From Robiginitomaculum sp. (lineage in GTDB: Bacteria; Pseudomonadota; Alphaproteobacteria; Caulobacterales; Maricaulaceae), in assembly GCA_021776635.1 (NCBI GenBank), contig JAJFFN010000009.1, forward strand, positions 1 through 64,000: 64,000 nt of DNA. Reading direction: 5' to 3'. Within the stretch, counting starts at the first letter, position 1, and each line of letters starts with the position of its first letter. The notes below the pieces were generated by a model that had not been told where the DNA came from, did no database searches, and was given only the letters and a program-made list of their open reading frames with translations. This document shows, in pieces, positions 44,758 through 54,256 of the stretch. The position numbers and the translations under genes are program-made.

Positions 44758-46361
44758 GCTGCCAGGATTGGGGCTGAGGCCTTAACGTCTTTGGTTACAT
44801 GTGCCTCAAATTTTGTAAAATTTTCAATAAACATTTTGACAAGTTTTTGTGCTTGTTCGTCATATTTATTCCGGTCGGCCCAAGTTGAGCGCGGCATAAA
44901 CAATTTATCATCAATGCCTTTAACGGATAAAGGGACTTCGAAGCCAAAATTATCGTCTGTGCGGAATTCGCCATTGTTTAAGCTGCCATCCAGAGCCGCA
45001 TTGAGCATGGCGCGTGTTGCCTTAATTGGCATACGGTATCCAGTCCCGTAAGGTCCAGCCGTCCAGCCCGTGTTCACGAGCCAACAACCGACATTGTGTT
45101 CTGCAATTAAATCACGGAGAAGTTCACCGTAAACTGCGGGATGGCGCGGCATAAAGGGTGCGCCAAAGCATGCTGAGAATGTTGCTGTTGGTTCGGTGAT
45201 ACCCTTTTCAGTTCCTGCAACTTTTGCCGTATAACCTGACAAGAAATGATACATGGCCTGCGACGAAGTTAAGCGTGCAATAGGTGGCAGCACGCCAAAA
45301 GCATCAGCGGTGAGCATAATGATGTTGTTTGGTTGACCACAACGCGAGTCTAAACGTGCATTGGGGATTGCACTTAATGGGTAAGCACCACGTGAATTTT
45401 CAGCCAATGTGCTGTCATCAAAGTCTAGTTCACGGGTTTGCTCGTCCATGACCACGTTTTCAAGAACGGTTCCCCACATTTTTGTTGTTGCAAAAATTTC
45501 AGGTTCAGCTTCTTGTGACAATTTTATCATTTTGGCGTAACAACCGCCTTCAAAGTTAAAGAGACCATTTTCAGACCAGCCGTGTTCATCATCGCCGATT
45601 AAAGTGCGTTCTGGATTTGCTGATAAGGTTGTTTTCCCCGTACCAGATAAGCCAAAAAATATTGCTGCATTTTCATTGTCGTCAACATTGACTGAACAAT
45701 GCATAGGCATTACGCGTTTTGCAGGCAGCAAGTAATTTAAGATGCTGAATACAGATTTTTTAGTCTCACCTGCGTAAGATGTGCCGCCTATAAGAACCAA
45801 TCGTTCGCTCATATTTACGGCAATTACGGTTTTTGAATTTGTACCGTGACGTGCTGGGTCAGCTTTAAAGCTTGGCAGGTTAATAATGGTAAACTTAGCC
45901 GCATAATTTACTAACTCATCAGCACTAGGCATGCGCAGTAAGTGGCGTACAAATAAAGAATGCCACGCAAATTCAGTGACGATTTGCACTGGCAAGCGGT
46001 GATCTAAATCGGCTCCACCAAAGGTTTCTTGGGCGTATAGTTTTTTACTTTTTTTCATAGCGGCCATATGCGCCGCAAAGTCGTCGCGCAAGGTCGTGAA
46101 TTGTTTGGGTGTCATGGCGGCATTACCGTCCCACCACACAGTGTTTTCTGTTTCTATGTCACGGACAACGAATTTGTCATTGGCAGACCGACCGGTATGT
46201 TTGCCAGTATTAACGACCAGTGGGCCACCTTTGGCGATTTTACCTTCGCCTGTTGAAACTGCGGCCTCATATAGTCGAGCGGGGCCGTAATTCCAGTGGA
46301 AATTATCCAATCCTTCAAAGCCGGAAATACCCAAACTTTTTGTCATCTCTACAGTGCTCAT
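44754..46361 (-). CDS. pckA: Phosphoenolpyruvate carboxykinase (ATP)
   Basis: About 535 aa, converting oxaloacetate and ATP to PEP and CO2 for gluconeogenesis. It carries the kinase P-loop [18 protein letters not shown], the metal motif [19 protein letters not shown], and [10 protein letters not shown] near the C-terminus. Two starts are possible, MSTVEM at 46361 (chosen) and MGKF at 46373; neither has a strong ribosome site. A perfect 7-bp palindromic hairpin lies 15-33 nt further upstream. Confidence 0.95.
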   Translation of the reverse strand: MSTVEMTKSLGISGFEGLDNFHWNYGPARLYEAAVSTGEGKIAKGGPLVVNTGKHTGRSANDKFVVRDIETENTVWWDGNAAMTPKQFTTLRDDFAAHMAAMKKSKKLYAQETFGGADLDHRLPVQIVTEFAWHSLFVRHLLRMPSADELVNYAAKFTIINLPSFKADPARHGTNSKTVIAVNMSERLVLIGGTSYAGETKKSVFSILNYLLPAKRVMPMHCSVNVDDNENAAIFFGLSGTGKTTLSANPERTLIGDDEHGWSENGLFNFEGGCYAKMIKLSQEAEPEIFATTKMWGTVLENVVMDEQTRELDFDDSTLAENSRGAYPLSAIPNARLDSRCGQPNNIIMLTADAFGVLPPIARLTSSQAMYHFLSGYTAKVAGTEKGITEPTATFSACFGAPFMPRHPAVYGELLRDLIAEHNVGCWLVNTGWTAGPYGTGYRMPIKATRAMLNAALDGSLNNGEFRTDDNFGFEVPLSVKGIDDKLFMPRSTWADRNKYDEQAQKLVKMFIENFTKFEAHVTKDVKASAPILAA

Positions 46362-46387
46362 GAATTTGCCCATTAATTACCATAAAT

Positions 46388-46406
46388 ACCGAAAAGAGGT
46401 TTCGGT
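46388..46406. promoter_or_regulatory. Palindrome/hairpin in the pckA leader
   Basis: ACCGAAA-AGAGG-TTTCGGT, a perfect 7-bp inverted repeat with a 5-nt spacer. It lies 15-33 nt upstream of the alternative pckA start (46373). There is no T-tract on the pckA strand, so it looks more like a transcription-factor operator or a leader hairpin than a terminator. The rest of this 120-nt gap shows nothing further. Confidence 0.45.
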
Positions 46407-46482
46407 GAGTTGCAGGCTTATTAGCAAATAAAACTTAAAAAGAAACGTTTAATTGTACTTGGCAACTAAAATATTCATAGCA

Positions 46483-46920
46483 TCAGGCTTGAAAAACCTT
46501 TGACGGGTCTTTGAAAGATTTAAATTCTAAAGCATTGCCGCTCGGATCCAAAAAAAACATTGTTGCTTGTTCACCAATCTCACCTGGGAAGCGGATATAA
46601 GGCTCAATAATGAAGTCTATACCGATGGCGATAAGCTTTTTTGATAAAGTTTGCCAATTATCCCAGTTTAAAACAATCCCAAAATGGGTAACGGGAACAT
46701 TTTTACCGTCAACAATATTTGTATATTGGTCAGCAAGCGCTTCGGGTTTCAAATGTACGGAGACTTGATGGCCAAAAAAATTGAAATCAATCCACTTTTC
46801 GGCTTCGCGACCAATACCACAACCTAGAATTTTTGTATAAAATGACCTAGTTTCTTCAAGGTTTTTTACGGGTATTGCCAAGTGAAATGGTTGGATAATT
46901 GGTATCTCATTACTTGTCAT
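46483..46920 (-). CDS. VOC/glyoxalase-superfamily protein
   Basis: About 145 aa, start chosen at ATG 46920 (MTSNEIPI) because longer in-frame starts run further into the GST gene upstream. It begins FHLAIPVKNLEETRSFYTKILGC, the beta-alpha-beta-beta-beta pattern of the vicinal oxygen chelate family, and ends with FLDPSGNALEFKSF. Candidate metal residues are H of FHLAIPV, H of VTHFGIVL and E of ALEFKSF. Family members are glyoxalases, dioxygenases and resistance proteins; a specific function is not evident. It is probably cotranscribed with the GST gene. Confidence 0.82.
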   Translation of the reverse strand: MTSNEIPIIQPFHLAIPVKNLEETRSFYTKILGCGIGREAEKWIDFNFFGHQVSVHLKPEALADQYTNIVDGKNVPVTHFGIVLNWDNWQTLSKKLIAIGIDFIIEPYIRFPGEIGEQATMFFLDPSGNALEFKSFKDPSKVFQA

Positions 46921-47551
46921 AATTTTTTGGTCCGTAGTCATAATGCCCACCTTTTGTCAAAGCACGTAAATAAGCAGGCCGCGCCTGCATTTTATCGACA
47001 AATTCTATGCAGGCGGAATAGCCAAGCAATCGTCCGTGAGATTTTGCAGCTTCGAGAGGAAAAATCATCTGAAAATCTGCACCAGTAAGCTCGTCGCCAG
47101 CAAAATAATCATGTCCAGTAAGATGATATTCAATATAATCAAAATGCGTTTTCATCTCATTGCTGATAATGGGCGCAAGTGGTGCCGCCGCATCGCCGAG
47201 ATAGGAGCTATACATGGAAAGAAGCAAGGGGAACATTGCAGAACCTTCGCCGTAATGCAGGAAATGAATGTAATTATAATATTCCTGTGTTCCGGATTTT
47301 GGGATTAGTTTACCATTTCCGTGGGCTTCAATTATATATTCAATTATAGCCCCGGTTTCAGCAATAATGTTTTCCTTGTGCTCTATCACCGGAGAACGTC
47401 CTAGTGGGTGAACAGATTTTAGCGATGTTGGTGCACGCCCCGTTTTTGGATCACGTGTGTAATGTTTGATTGTATATTCAAGCTCAAGTTCTTCCATGAG
47501 CCACAGCACGCGCTGGGAGCGTGAATTGTTCAAATGATGCAAAGTTATCAT
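46910..47551 (-). CDS. Glutathione S-transferase family protein
   Basis: A 213-aa protein with an N-terminal thioredoxin-like domain (ITLHHLNNSRSQRVLWLMEE, about 2-21, and a RSPVIEHKENIIAETGAII cis-proline/glutathione site near 53-71) and an all-helical C-terminal half. Such enzymes conjugate or remove glutathione; the substrate is unknown. The downstream VOC gene overlaps by about 11 nt, so the two may act in one detoxification step. Confidence 0.9.
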   Translation of the reverse strand: MITLHHLNNSRSQRVLWLMEELELEYTIKHYTRDPKTGRAPTSLKSVHPLGRSPVIEHKENIIAETGAIIEYIIEAHGNGKLIPKSGTQEYYNYIHFLHYGEGSAMFPLLLSMYSSYLGDAAAPLAPIISNEMKTHFDYIEYHLTGHDYFAGDELTGADFQMIFPLEAAKSHGRLLGYSACIEFVDKMQARPAYLRALTKGGHYDYGPKNYDK

Positions 47552-47578
47552 ATGCCAAATATTGGCGTGTTTATCAAT

Positions 47579-48088
47579 TTAGGCAAGTATTTTCTTTTGC
47601 CCATCACCTGCGACAAATACGACAGATTTCAAGTTCTCGCCAAGAGATACATTCACTTGGTTGGTTTGATCTATAAATACGTCTTGCAAGAGCGTGTTGT
47701 TGATTAGGAGCCCGGCGGGAGGTTCCGTAAGCGCAGTTTCCATATAGACATGGGCATAGGTTGCGTCGGTTTCTGCGCCTAGAATAGTTAAATTAATTGC
47801 CTGCCCGTCTAATGTCTTAAGCTGAAAGTTCTCATTTACATATAATGCAAGGCGGGCCCGAGCCCGCAAACCTGTTAAATCTGGCGATGTTATCAATCCT
47901 AATTTTGCCAAAACCTGTTCAGCATCATGCGCGTGCAAATCGTGGGTGACCTCCAACGTTTTCGTGCGCGCATTCCATTCAACTGTACTGAGCGCCTGCT
48001 TTTGTCGGTGTGCCCATGCACGCGCAGGCAAGACGGACAAAAGAGTGCCGCCGAGAATGGATTTTATTATATGTCGCCGGTTCAACAT
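47579..48088 (-). CDS. DUF6702-like exported protein downstream of the M1 peptidase
   Basis: About 169 aa starting at ATG 48088 (MLNRRHIIKSILGG). The N-terminus looks like a signal with a twin-Arg-like NRR and cleavage near ARAWA. The mature part (VEWNARTKTLEVTHDLHAHDAEQV and an LYVNENFQLKTLDGQ) resembles DUF6702, a small exported beta-rich family often beside M1 peptidase genes. The frame extends to 48190, but that part overlaps the peptidase gene and consists of the 15-nt repeat. The function is unknown. Confidence 0.7.
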   Translation of the reverse strand: MLNRRHIIKSILGGTLLSVLPARAWAHRQKQALSTVEWNARTKTLEVTHDLHAHDAEQVLAKLGLITSPDLTGLRARARLALYVNENFQLKTLDGQAINLTILGAETDATYAHVYMETALTEPPAGLLINNTLLQDVFIDQTNQVNVSLGENLKSVVFVAGDGQKKILA

Positions 48089-48122
48089 TTCTGGATGATA
48101 TAGGCTTAATTTCTCCAAATGG

Positions 48123-50645
48123 CTATTGTCCAGCCGGTTTTTTATCAACTGGTTTTTTATCAGTGGCTTGTAAAGGAACTTCTTTTTCATCTTTTGCGCC
48201 TGGCATGTCTTTGCTCTCGTTTTCTAGTTCAACCAACATATCAGCCATTAAGTTACGGCTTTTGCGCTTGCCTTTATAAATCTCCAGTCTTGACTGGGCA
48301 ATTTTTGCCGGAAAACTATTATCGGCATAATTTGCATCTGCGGTTTGATGGGCATTATCCAGATCAATGGACGCAATGGGACGTTCTCGAATTACCAATT
48401 TCGTGACCTTATCGGAATGGAGACGCCAAATTTCTGCGGGTATCACCATGCTTTCTGTGTCGCCGTTTTTGTAATTTATCGTCAGTGGCAATGGTGTTAC
48501 CAGGCCGCCGATATTTTCAAAATCTACGAAATAGATGTAATGACCGGCTTTAACCGCGCGGTCATAAACAATACGTTCCCAGTCTTTTAGACCTTTCAGG
48601 AAACTTTTATGACTATTTCTGTCTTTGTTAGAAACTGTGAATTTATCGTTCTCATAGTATAAATCTTCAAGAGATTTATTGCGCTCTACATAGGTTTTAC
48701 GGCCTTCTGCTGCGTTACGAATTTCAGTAATTGGCTTGGGATTATCACGCCAATAATCTTTGCGTTCTTTATCTGATTCAACATCGGGGTCCTGATCTGC
48801 AATCGTGTATTCGCGTATGCCGGTGATGCCGACATCTACATAGTCCGTACCAAAATACCAACCGCGCCAGAACCAATCTAAATCAACGCCCGACGCATCT
48901 TCCATGGTTCGGAAAAAATCAGAAGGTGTGGGCCGTTTGAACATCCAGCGCTGCGCGTATTCTTTAAAGGCATGGTCAAAGAGTTCACGGCCCATAACGG
49001 TTTCGCGCAATACAACCAATGAGGATGCAGGTTTGGAATAAGCGTTGGGGCCAAATTTCAATATGGAATCTGATTGTGTCATTATCGGCACTTGGCCTGA
49101 GCTTTTCATATAGTTGGAAATAGTATCAAGAGGGTTGGTTTGCCCGCCCAAAATATTGAAGTTTTTGTCCCACTCATATTCCGCGAGATATTCCAAAAAT
49201 GAGTTGAGGCCTTCATCCATCCATGTCCACTGACGCTCATCAGAATTAACAATCATCGGGAAATAGTTATGACCAACTTCGTGGATAATTACGCCAATAA
49301 GGGAGTGTTTGATACCGCGTGAATAGGTCACTTCACCCGTTTCCTCGTCAGCGCTTGGGCGGTAACCATTATAGGTTATCATCGGATATTCCATACCGCC
49401 GCGTTCCCATGTGTTGACAGATTGGGACGTCGGATATGGGTAGGGGAACGAGAACCGCGAATATACATCCATGGTGTGCACAACTGCATTTGTTGAGTAT
49501 TTAGACCAAATTGGTTCTGCTTCATTGGGATAAAAAGACATGGCTGTGACCACAGGTACTTTTTTGCTGTCCTGTAAATGCAATTTGGCATCCCAGATAA
49601 ATTTGCGGGAGCTAGCAAAAGAGAAATCCCGTACATTCTTAGCCTTAAAACGCCATGTTTTCGTGCCCGTTGCTTTGTCTTTTTCGTTCTCTAGGGCTTC
49701 TTCGGGTGTCACAACAAACACTTGGTTTGTGGATGAGGCTTCGCTGAGACGTTGACGTTGTAGCTGTGTCAGAACATTGGCCGGGTTCTGCAAGACACCT
49801 GTCGACGAGACTATATGGTCAGAAGGAACAGTGATATTGACTTCGTAGTCGCCAAATTCCAGCGTAAATTCGCCGCGTCCTAAAAACTGTTTGTGCTGCC
49901 AACCTGTGTAATCTGTGTACGAGGCCATGCGTGGGAACCACTGGGCCAAAAAATACAAATATGTATCGGTTTTGGGGAAGTGTTCGTAACCACCACGGCC
50001 ACCAACAGCAGCTTCATTGATAATGTTAAACTGCCAATCAATGGAAAATTGTGTGCGATCTTTTGGCGCAAGCGGCACAGGCAAATCTATACGCATCATG
50101 GTATCGTTGATTACATAATTTAGCGGCTTGCCTTTCCCGTCCAATACAGAAATTATTTTGTGTCCGTGCTTCGTATCTTCGAAAGCCTGAAAGCGTCGCA
50201 GCGCACTATAGCTTAGGCTGTCGCCTGAGCCTGCTCTGTCCCGGCGCGTACCAGATGCAGAGGCAATTTCGCTCATGCGGGCTGTGCTACTGTCTTTAAA
50301 ACGATTTTGGTCGAGCTGCACCCATAAATATTTTAGCGTATCGGGTGAATTATTCTTATAAGTGATGGTTTCCGAAGCAATTATTTGTTTTTTATTTTCG
50401 TCGAGTGTCACATCAATTTTATAATCGGCTTGTTGTTGCCAATATTTAACACCAGGCGCACCAGATGCATTACGGTAGACATTGGGGGTCGGCAATTCCT
50501 GGCCGAGTTGACGAAACTTGGCGGCGCTATCATTTTTACTGCCTGCAGGACCATCTGCATATGCTTGTAATCCAAATGATAATGTCAACGCAGTGGTAAT
50601 GGCTGCGCAAGTACCATATCTTATAGCTGTGAAAAATTTTGCCAT
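48123..50645 (-). CDS. Secreted M1-family metallopeptidase
   Basis: An 840-aa exported aminopeptidase-like enzyme with a signal peptide (about 1-29). The zinc site HEVGH is at about residue 455, with the third ligand glutamate 18 residues on in DEGLNSF; substrate-binding GGMEYPM lies ahead of it. The C-terminus ends in a short repeat (DKKPV-DKKPA-GQ) encoded by a 15-nt duplication. It is followed by the DUF6702-like gene on the same strand and is likely cotranscribed with it. Confidence 0.92.
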   Translation of the reverse strand: MAKFFTAIRYGTCAAITTALTLSFGLQAYADGPAGSKNDSAAKFRQLGQELPTPNVYRNASGAPGVKYWQQQADYKIDVTLDENKKQIIASETITYKNNSPDTLKYLWVQLDQNRFKDSSTARMSEIASASGTRRDRAGSGDSLSYSALRRFQAFEDTKHGHKIISVLDGKGKPLNYVINDTMMRIDLPVPLAPKDRTQFSIDWQFNIINEAAVGGRGGYEHFPKTDTYLYFLAQWFPRMASYTDYTGWQHKQFLGRGEFTLEFGDYEVNITVPSDHIVSSTGVLQNPANVLTQLQRQRLSEASSTNQVFVVTPEEALENEKDKATGTKTWRFKAKNVRDFSFASSRKFIWDAKLHLQDSKKVPVVTAMSFYPNEAEPIWSKYSTNAVVHTMDVYSRFSFPYPYPTSQSVNTWERGGMEYPMITYNGYRPSADEETGEVTYSRGIKHSLIGVIIHEVGHNYFPMIVNSDERQWTWMDEGLNSFLEYLAEYEWDKNFNILGGQTNPLDTISNYMKSSGQVPIMTQSDSILKFGPNAYSKPASSLVVLRETVMGRELFDHAFKEYAQRWMFKRPTPSDFFRTMEDASGVDLDWFWRGWYFGTDYVDVGITGIREYTIADQDPDVESDKERKDYWRDNPKPITEIRNAAEGRKTYVERNKSLEDLYYENDKFTVSNKDRNSHKSFLKGLKDWERIVYDRAVKAGHYIYFVDFENIGGLVTPLPLTINYKNGDTESMVIPAEIWRLHSDKVTKLVIRERPIASIDLDNAHQTADANYADNSFPAKIAQSRLEIYKGKRKSRNLMADMLVELENESKDMPGAKDEKEVPLQATDKKPVDKKPAGQ
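48136..48168. repeat. 15-nt duplication encoding the M1 peptidase C-terminus
   Basis: Two near-identical 15-nt units with plus-strand core GGTTTTTTATCA. In the peptidase frame they encode DKKPV then DKKPA, just before the terminal Gly-Gln and stop. The period equals five codons, keeping the frame. Confidence 0.75.
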
Positions 50646-50754
50646 TCTGTAATTCCTAATGATGTTTCTGTTTTTGCTTCCCCGTATATATTGGATTTAA
50701 TAGGATGCTTTTACTTGGACGTATATTAAATTTTGTTAATAAATGGACGGGGCG

Positions 50755-51564
50755 TTAATAACCACGGTCATTAGCCCGTTGGTGGGTAAGCAGTCCCGGC
50801 CCACAGACAATTTTCCACCCAGATTTTGTCCAAAATTTTGACCGGTTTAACTCGATCTCAATGGAGCGAAAACCGTTAATATTTCGGCCAAGTGGAATAG
50901 ATTTACAATAGGGGAGAATTGTCTTCAAAAAGAAATCACGCTCTATCATTATAGATTGGTTTGTCCACGGCATGACGGCGGCGTCGACAAGATAAAACCC
51001 GTCGCCAACATCAGTGATGTTTTTAGGGAATTTTTCTGCAGGGGCGGCGTTACCATATATAGCTGCCCCGCTTAATCTGTGCGCTTTTTCTGGTCGAAAT
51101 AACCTGCGTAATTTAGCAATTACCGTGTCTGGGTTTGGGAAATATCGGTAATATTTATCAATGATATTAAAGGTTTCACCAAATTTTTTAACGTGCCGCA
51201 TACGCGCCATTTTCGCTTGCCCAGATGCAAGCAAAGACAAAGAAATCATTATTTGTCTCTCCGCCTCCGCGCGTGGTTCAAGTAGGGGGCAGTCATTTTC
51301 CGTAAAGAAAATATAGTCGGTTCTTAGCCGCTTTGCTATTTCCTCCATGCCCACCAAAATGCCTAAATTTTCGGTGTTTTTTTCTATGCGCAATGGGTAT
51401 TTCGCAGCTACGTCTTGCACGTCATGATCAGGGTCTGGCAGATAAATCATACAGTCATCAAACAGACTAAAAAAATCTGCTCGTTGATAACTCGCCATTG
51501 CGGCGTCTAATGAACGATGTCCACGCCAACTTAATATGCCAAGTCCAACAGAAGGAGAAGTCAT
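50755..51564 (-). CDS. Glycosyltransferase-like protein
   Basis: A 269-aa protein with GT-A-type features: an N-terminal GLGILSWRGHRSLDAAMASY, a YIFFTENDCPLL that resembles an acidic metal site, and DVGDGFYLVDAAVMPW. It lacks membrane helices or a signal peptide. It follows directly after another glycosyltransferase (stop and start overlap by 1 base) and would add sugar to an unknown acceptor. The family is not firmly recognised; the ENDCP motif is the main evidence. Confidence 0.65.
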   Translation of the reverse strand: MTSPSVGLGILSWRGHRSLDAAMASYQRADFFSLFDDCMIYLPDPDHDVQDVAAKYPLRIEKNTENLGILVGMEEIAKRLRTDYIFFTENDCPLLEPRAEAERQIMISLSLLASGQAKMARMRHVKKFGETFNIIDKYYRYFPNPDTVIAKLRRLFRPEKAHRLSGAAIYGNAAPAEKFPKNITDVGDGFYLVDAAVMPWTNQSIMIERDFFLKTILPYCKSIPLGRNINGFRSIEIELNRSKFWTKSGWKIVCGPGLLTHQRANDRGY

Positions 51565-52340
51565 TATCCTTTATCCTCAACCAAGAGTTCCTCAACCAAG
51601 AGTTCCTCAACCCAGTGTTCTTCAATCCATTTTGTCGGGCGTACATGTTTATAGATTTTTTTGTACCACCGCCTAACGGGCCATTCGCCGCGCGCGGCCT
51701 CGTCTTGATCTGGTTTACCAGTAAAGGCAACGAGACGTGTTTCAGGGGGAAGCATCGGGGATATGAAAAAATTAAGCGGCCATTTCGGCATTAAATTATG
51801 CTTGAAACTAACACACCATTTGGTTGGCCAAAACACCATGTCTTCTATTTCCCGCGAAATATAAAGTTGCTCTATCCTATATTTATCTAAAACGCTTGTT
51901 GGGTCTTTTTGGATATGGTCAAATATATGGGTATATTTGCCGACTGGAAAACGAAAAGCCGATGTATTGCCAATTTTTTGACCCATCTGTGTCCAGTTTT
52001 CAATCACGCAAAACCGACCTGGTTCATAATCGAACATGACATCAATATTATTTGTGATAACCAGATCAAGATCGAGAAACAAGACATCACCTTTTAAATC
52101 CGCCAAAGGATATTTCCACATCACCAATTTGCGCCACGGAAGATTAATCAAATCAGGTGGCAGGTTGATGTCCGGGATATCTTCGCATTGCACAGCTTTA
52201 TCTATGCCCGTTCTGTCATCTGTGAAACAGACCAAACGTGTGGGACGATTGGTTTGCCTTTTTATGGTCGCCCACAAACGGTTGACATATTCGCAGCCAT
52301 ATCGTGTGCCCCATTTCATACATATTATGGTTTGCAACAC
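51564..52340 (-). CDS. Glycosyltransferase with DxD motif (GT8-like)
   Basis: A 258-aa protein with glycogenin/GT8-style features: a start TIICMKWGTRYGCEYVNRL, a CFTDDRTGI region, and the metal motif DVLFLDLDLVI (D-L-D-L-D) at about residue 88. An interior WKYPLADLKGD precedes it. The C-terminal tail is Glu/Leu-rich (EELLV repeats) and arises from a 15-nt repeat at its 3' end. It is coupled to the following glycosyltransferase gene; the acceptor is unknown. Confidence 0.72.
   Translation of the reverse strand: MLQTIICMKWGTRYGCEYVNRLWATIKRQTNRPTRLVCFTDDRTGIDKAVQCEDIPDINLPPDLINLPWRKLVMWKYPLADLKGDVLFLDLDLVITNNIDVMFDYEPGRFCVIENWTQMGQKIGNTSAFRFPVGKYTHIFDHIQKDPTSVLDKYRIEQLYISREIEDMVFWPTKWCVSFKHNLMPKWPLNFFISPMLPPETRLVAFTGKPDQDEAARGEWPVRRWYKKIYKHVRPTKWIEEHWVEELLVEELLVEDKG
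51576..51635. repeat. 15-nt tandem repeat at the 3' end of the glycosyltransferase gene
   Basis: Plus-strand unit CTCAACCAAGAGTTC at 51576-51590 and 51591-51605 (identical), 51606-51620 (two changes) and a decayed 51621-51635. On the minus strand it encodes EHWVE-EELLV-type pentapeptides (V-E-E-L-L) up to the terminal Asp-Lys-Gly and stop. Confidence 0.85.
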
Positions 52341-52386
52341 GCTCTCCAGATGTTTTTTACAAGATGTTTTAGATTGGAACCTTACC

Positions 52387-54069
52387 CTAGTCTTCTTGCT
52401 TCATCATGTTGTCACGTAATGTTCTAAATTCAGCGGTTTTTTTCCAATTTGGCCAATCTCTAGAATTAGCCATTCCTAAGCCAAGTTCATAAAATATTTC
52501 GGTGACTTGTTCGATTCCGGTCAGATCCCAATCCTTGTTATATTCATCTCCAGGGGCGTGGTAACGGTTATCCGTATAATCTTTGATAAATTGTTCTCCG
52601 TATTCTTTACCGTTAACCACGTGGTCGATACCTGCATCGGCATATAAAAATGGCACGCCTTTTTTTGCCAAGCTTATATGATCCGAACGGTAATAATACC
52701 CAGCTTCTGGCTTCGGATCTGGAATAATATACATGCCGCGCGGCTTAATGACGGCCTCTAATAGCCCATCTAAATCAGAGGCGCCGTGGCCAACAACAAC
52801 AATGTCATTGGTGCGCCCTAACGGTTGGATGGCATCAATATTGATACCTGCTACTGTTTTATTAAGCGGAACTATGGGGTCTTCGCCGTAATAAGCTGAG
52901 CCAAGTAGGCCAGATTCTTCCGCGGTAACGGCCACGATTATTACGGAGCGTTCAGCAGGTGCGGTTGCAAATGCTTCCCCAATTTCTAGTATTGCGGCTG
53001 TCCCTGTCGCATTATCAACTGCGCCGTTATAAATACCGTCTTCGCCTTCTAAGGCGGGCTTTTTGCCGAGGTGATCCCAATGTGCCATATACATGACATA
53101 TTCATCAGGGTATTTCGTGCCTTCGACAACGCCAACAACATTGCGGCTCTGCACAGTGCTTATTTTATTATTTATTTGCGCATTGAGTTTTAAATTTCCC
53201 ATGGCAACAGGTTTAAAGCCTTTGGTGGAGGCTGCCAATTTCATAGCATCAAAATCCATGCCCGCCGCACTGAATAAGTCTTTGGACGCATCAATTGTTA
53301 GCCAGCCTTCCAAGGCGGCTCGTGAGGCCCCTTTGTCAGGGCGAACGAGGTCAATTTGACCACCTGCCCAACTGTCAGAAACTACATTCCATCCATAGCT
53401 CGCCGGTTTTGTCTCGTGAACAATAATCGCCGCAGCAGCGCCTTGGCGCGCGGCTTCTTCATATTTATAAGTCCAACGCCCATAGTAAGTCATTGTATTA
53501 CCGTTAAACAAGGCTTCGTCTTTGGTCGCAAATCCTGGGTCGTTGACGAACATTACAACGGTTTTGCCTTTGACATCCATATCGGCATAGTCATTCCAAC
53601 CATATTCGGGTGCGACGACGCCATAGCCAACAAAGACCAATTCGCTGTCTTTTACACGAATGGAATCCTGGTAGCGTTTTGTCCAGTACACTGAATTTTT
53701 TTGAAACTCATATTTCGTATCGTTTATTTCCATAAATGAACCGTCTATGACCGTGGTTTCAGTTAGGGTGATGGGTTGAAAATATGTACCGTCCTTACCC
53801 ATAGGGGCTATGCCTGCGGCTTTCATTTCGTCCGCTATATATTGTGAAGCCATTTGCCCACCAAGCGTACCGGGCGCGCGACCTTCAAAACGGTCATCAG
53901 CCAAGGTTTCAACCCTTTTGCCAATGTCTGCGGCTAATATGGACGGCTTTGCAGGCTCTTTAACCTCATCAGCCTTTTTAATGTCCGGCTTTGACGGTGA
54001 GCAACTCATGAGAGCCGTAGCTGTGGCGGCTACAATAATTGTTGTTAAAGTTGTTTTTGAAAAGGTCAT
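52387..54069 (-). CDS. Lipoprotein M28-family peptidase with PA-like insert
   Basis: A 560-aa exported lipoprotein: hydrophobic signal and a lipobox-like LMSC with C23. The zinc region shows MAHWDHLGKK, DNATGTAAILEIGEAF, VTAEESGLLGSAYYG, and a RSDHISLAKKGVPF stretch. An intervening region (about 130-260, GVVAPEYGWNDYADMDVKGKT) looks like a protease-associated domain. It is divergent from another lipoprotein M28 peptidase across a 187-nt gap. GGGGGA precedes the ATG. Confidence 0.9.
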   Translation of the reverse strand: MTFSKTTLTTIIVAATATALMSCSPSKPDIKKADEVKEPAKPSILAADIGKRVETLADDRFEGRAPGTLGGQMASQYIADEMKAAGIAPMGKDGTYFQPITLTETTVIDGSFMEINDTKYEFQKNSVYWTKRYQDSIRVKDSELVFVGYGVVAPEYGWNDYADMDVKGKTVVMFVNDPGFATKDEALFNGNTMTYYGRWTYKYEEAARQGAAAAIIVHETKPASYGWNVVSDSWAGGQIDLVRPDKGASRAALEGWLTIDASKDLFSAAGMDFDAMKLAASTKGFKPVAMGNLKLNAQINNKISTVQSRNVVGVVEGTKYPDEYVMYMAHWDHLGKKPALEGEDGIYNGAVDNATGTAAILEIGEAFATAPAERSVIIVAVTAEESGLLGSAYYGEDPIVPLNKTVAGINIDAIQPLGRTNDIVVVGHGASDLDGLLEAVIKPRGMYIIPDPKPEAGYYYRSDHISLAKKGVPFLYADAGIDHVVNGKEYGEQFIKDYTDNRYHAPGDEYNKDWDLTGIEQVTEIFYELGLGMANSRDWPNWKKTAEFRTLRDNMMKQED

Positions 54070-54256
54070 TCATTCCCCCGATTGAAATGGTAAGATTGCA
54101 ATTTATTTGTTCAAGTAAGTGCCCTTGTTTCATCAATTTAGCAAGAGTGTTATTTGGATAAGTCCCATAATCGTGAGTTTTCAATTTATTTCTTGCGACA
54201 TTCGACCTCATGAGTAAGGTGCAAACAATAAATTTAAACAAATAAAAAGGCTTGTT

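Noticed and set aside
48089..48190. Long start of the DUF6702-like protein
   Set aside because: The extra residues are encoded by the repeat in the M1 gene and precede the real signal peptide.
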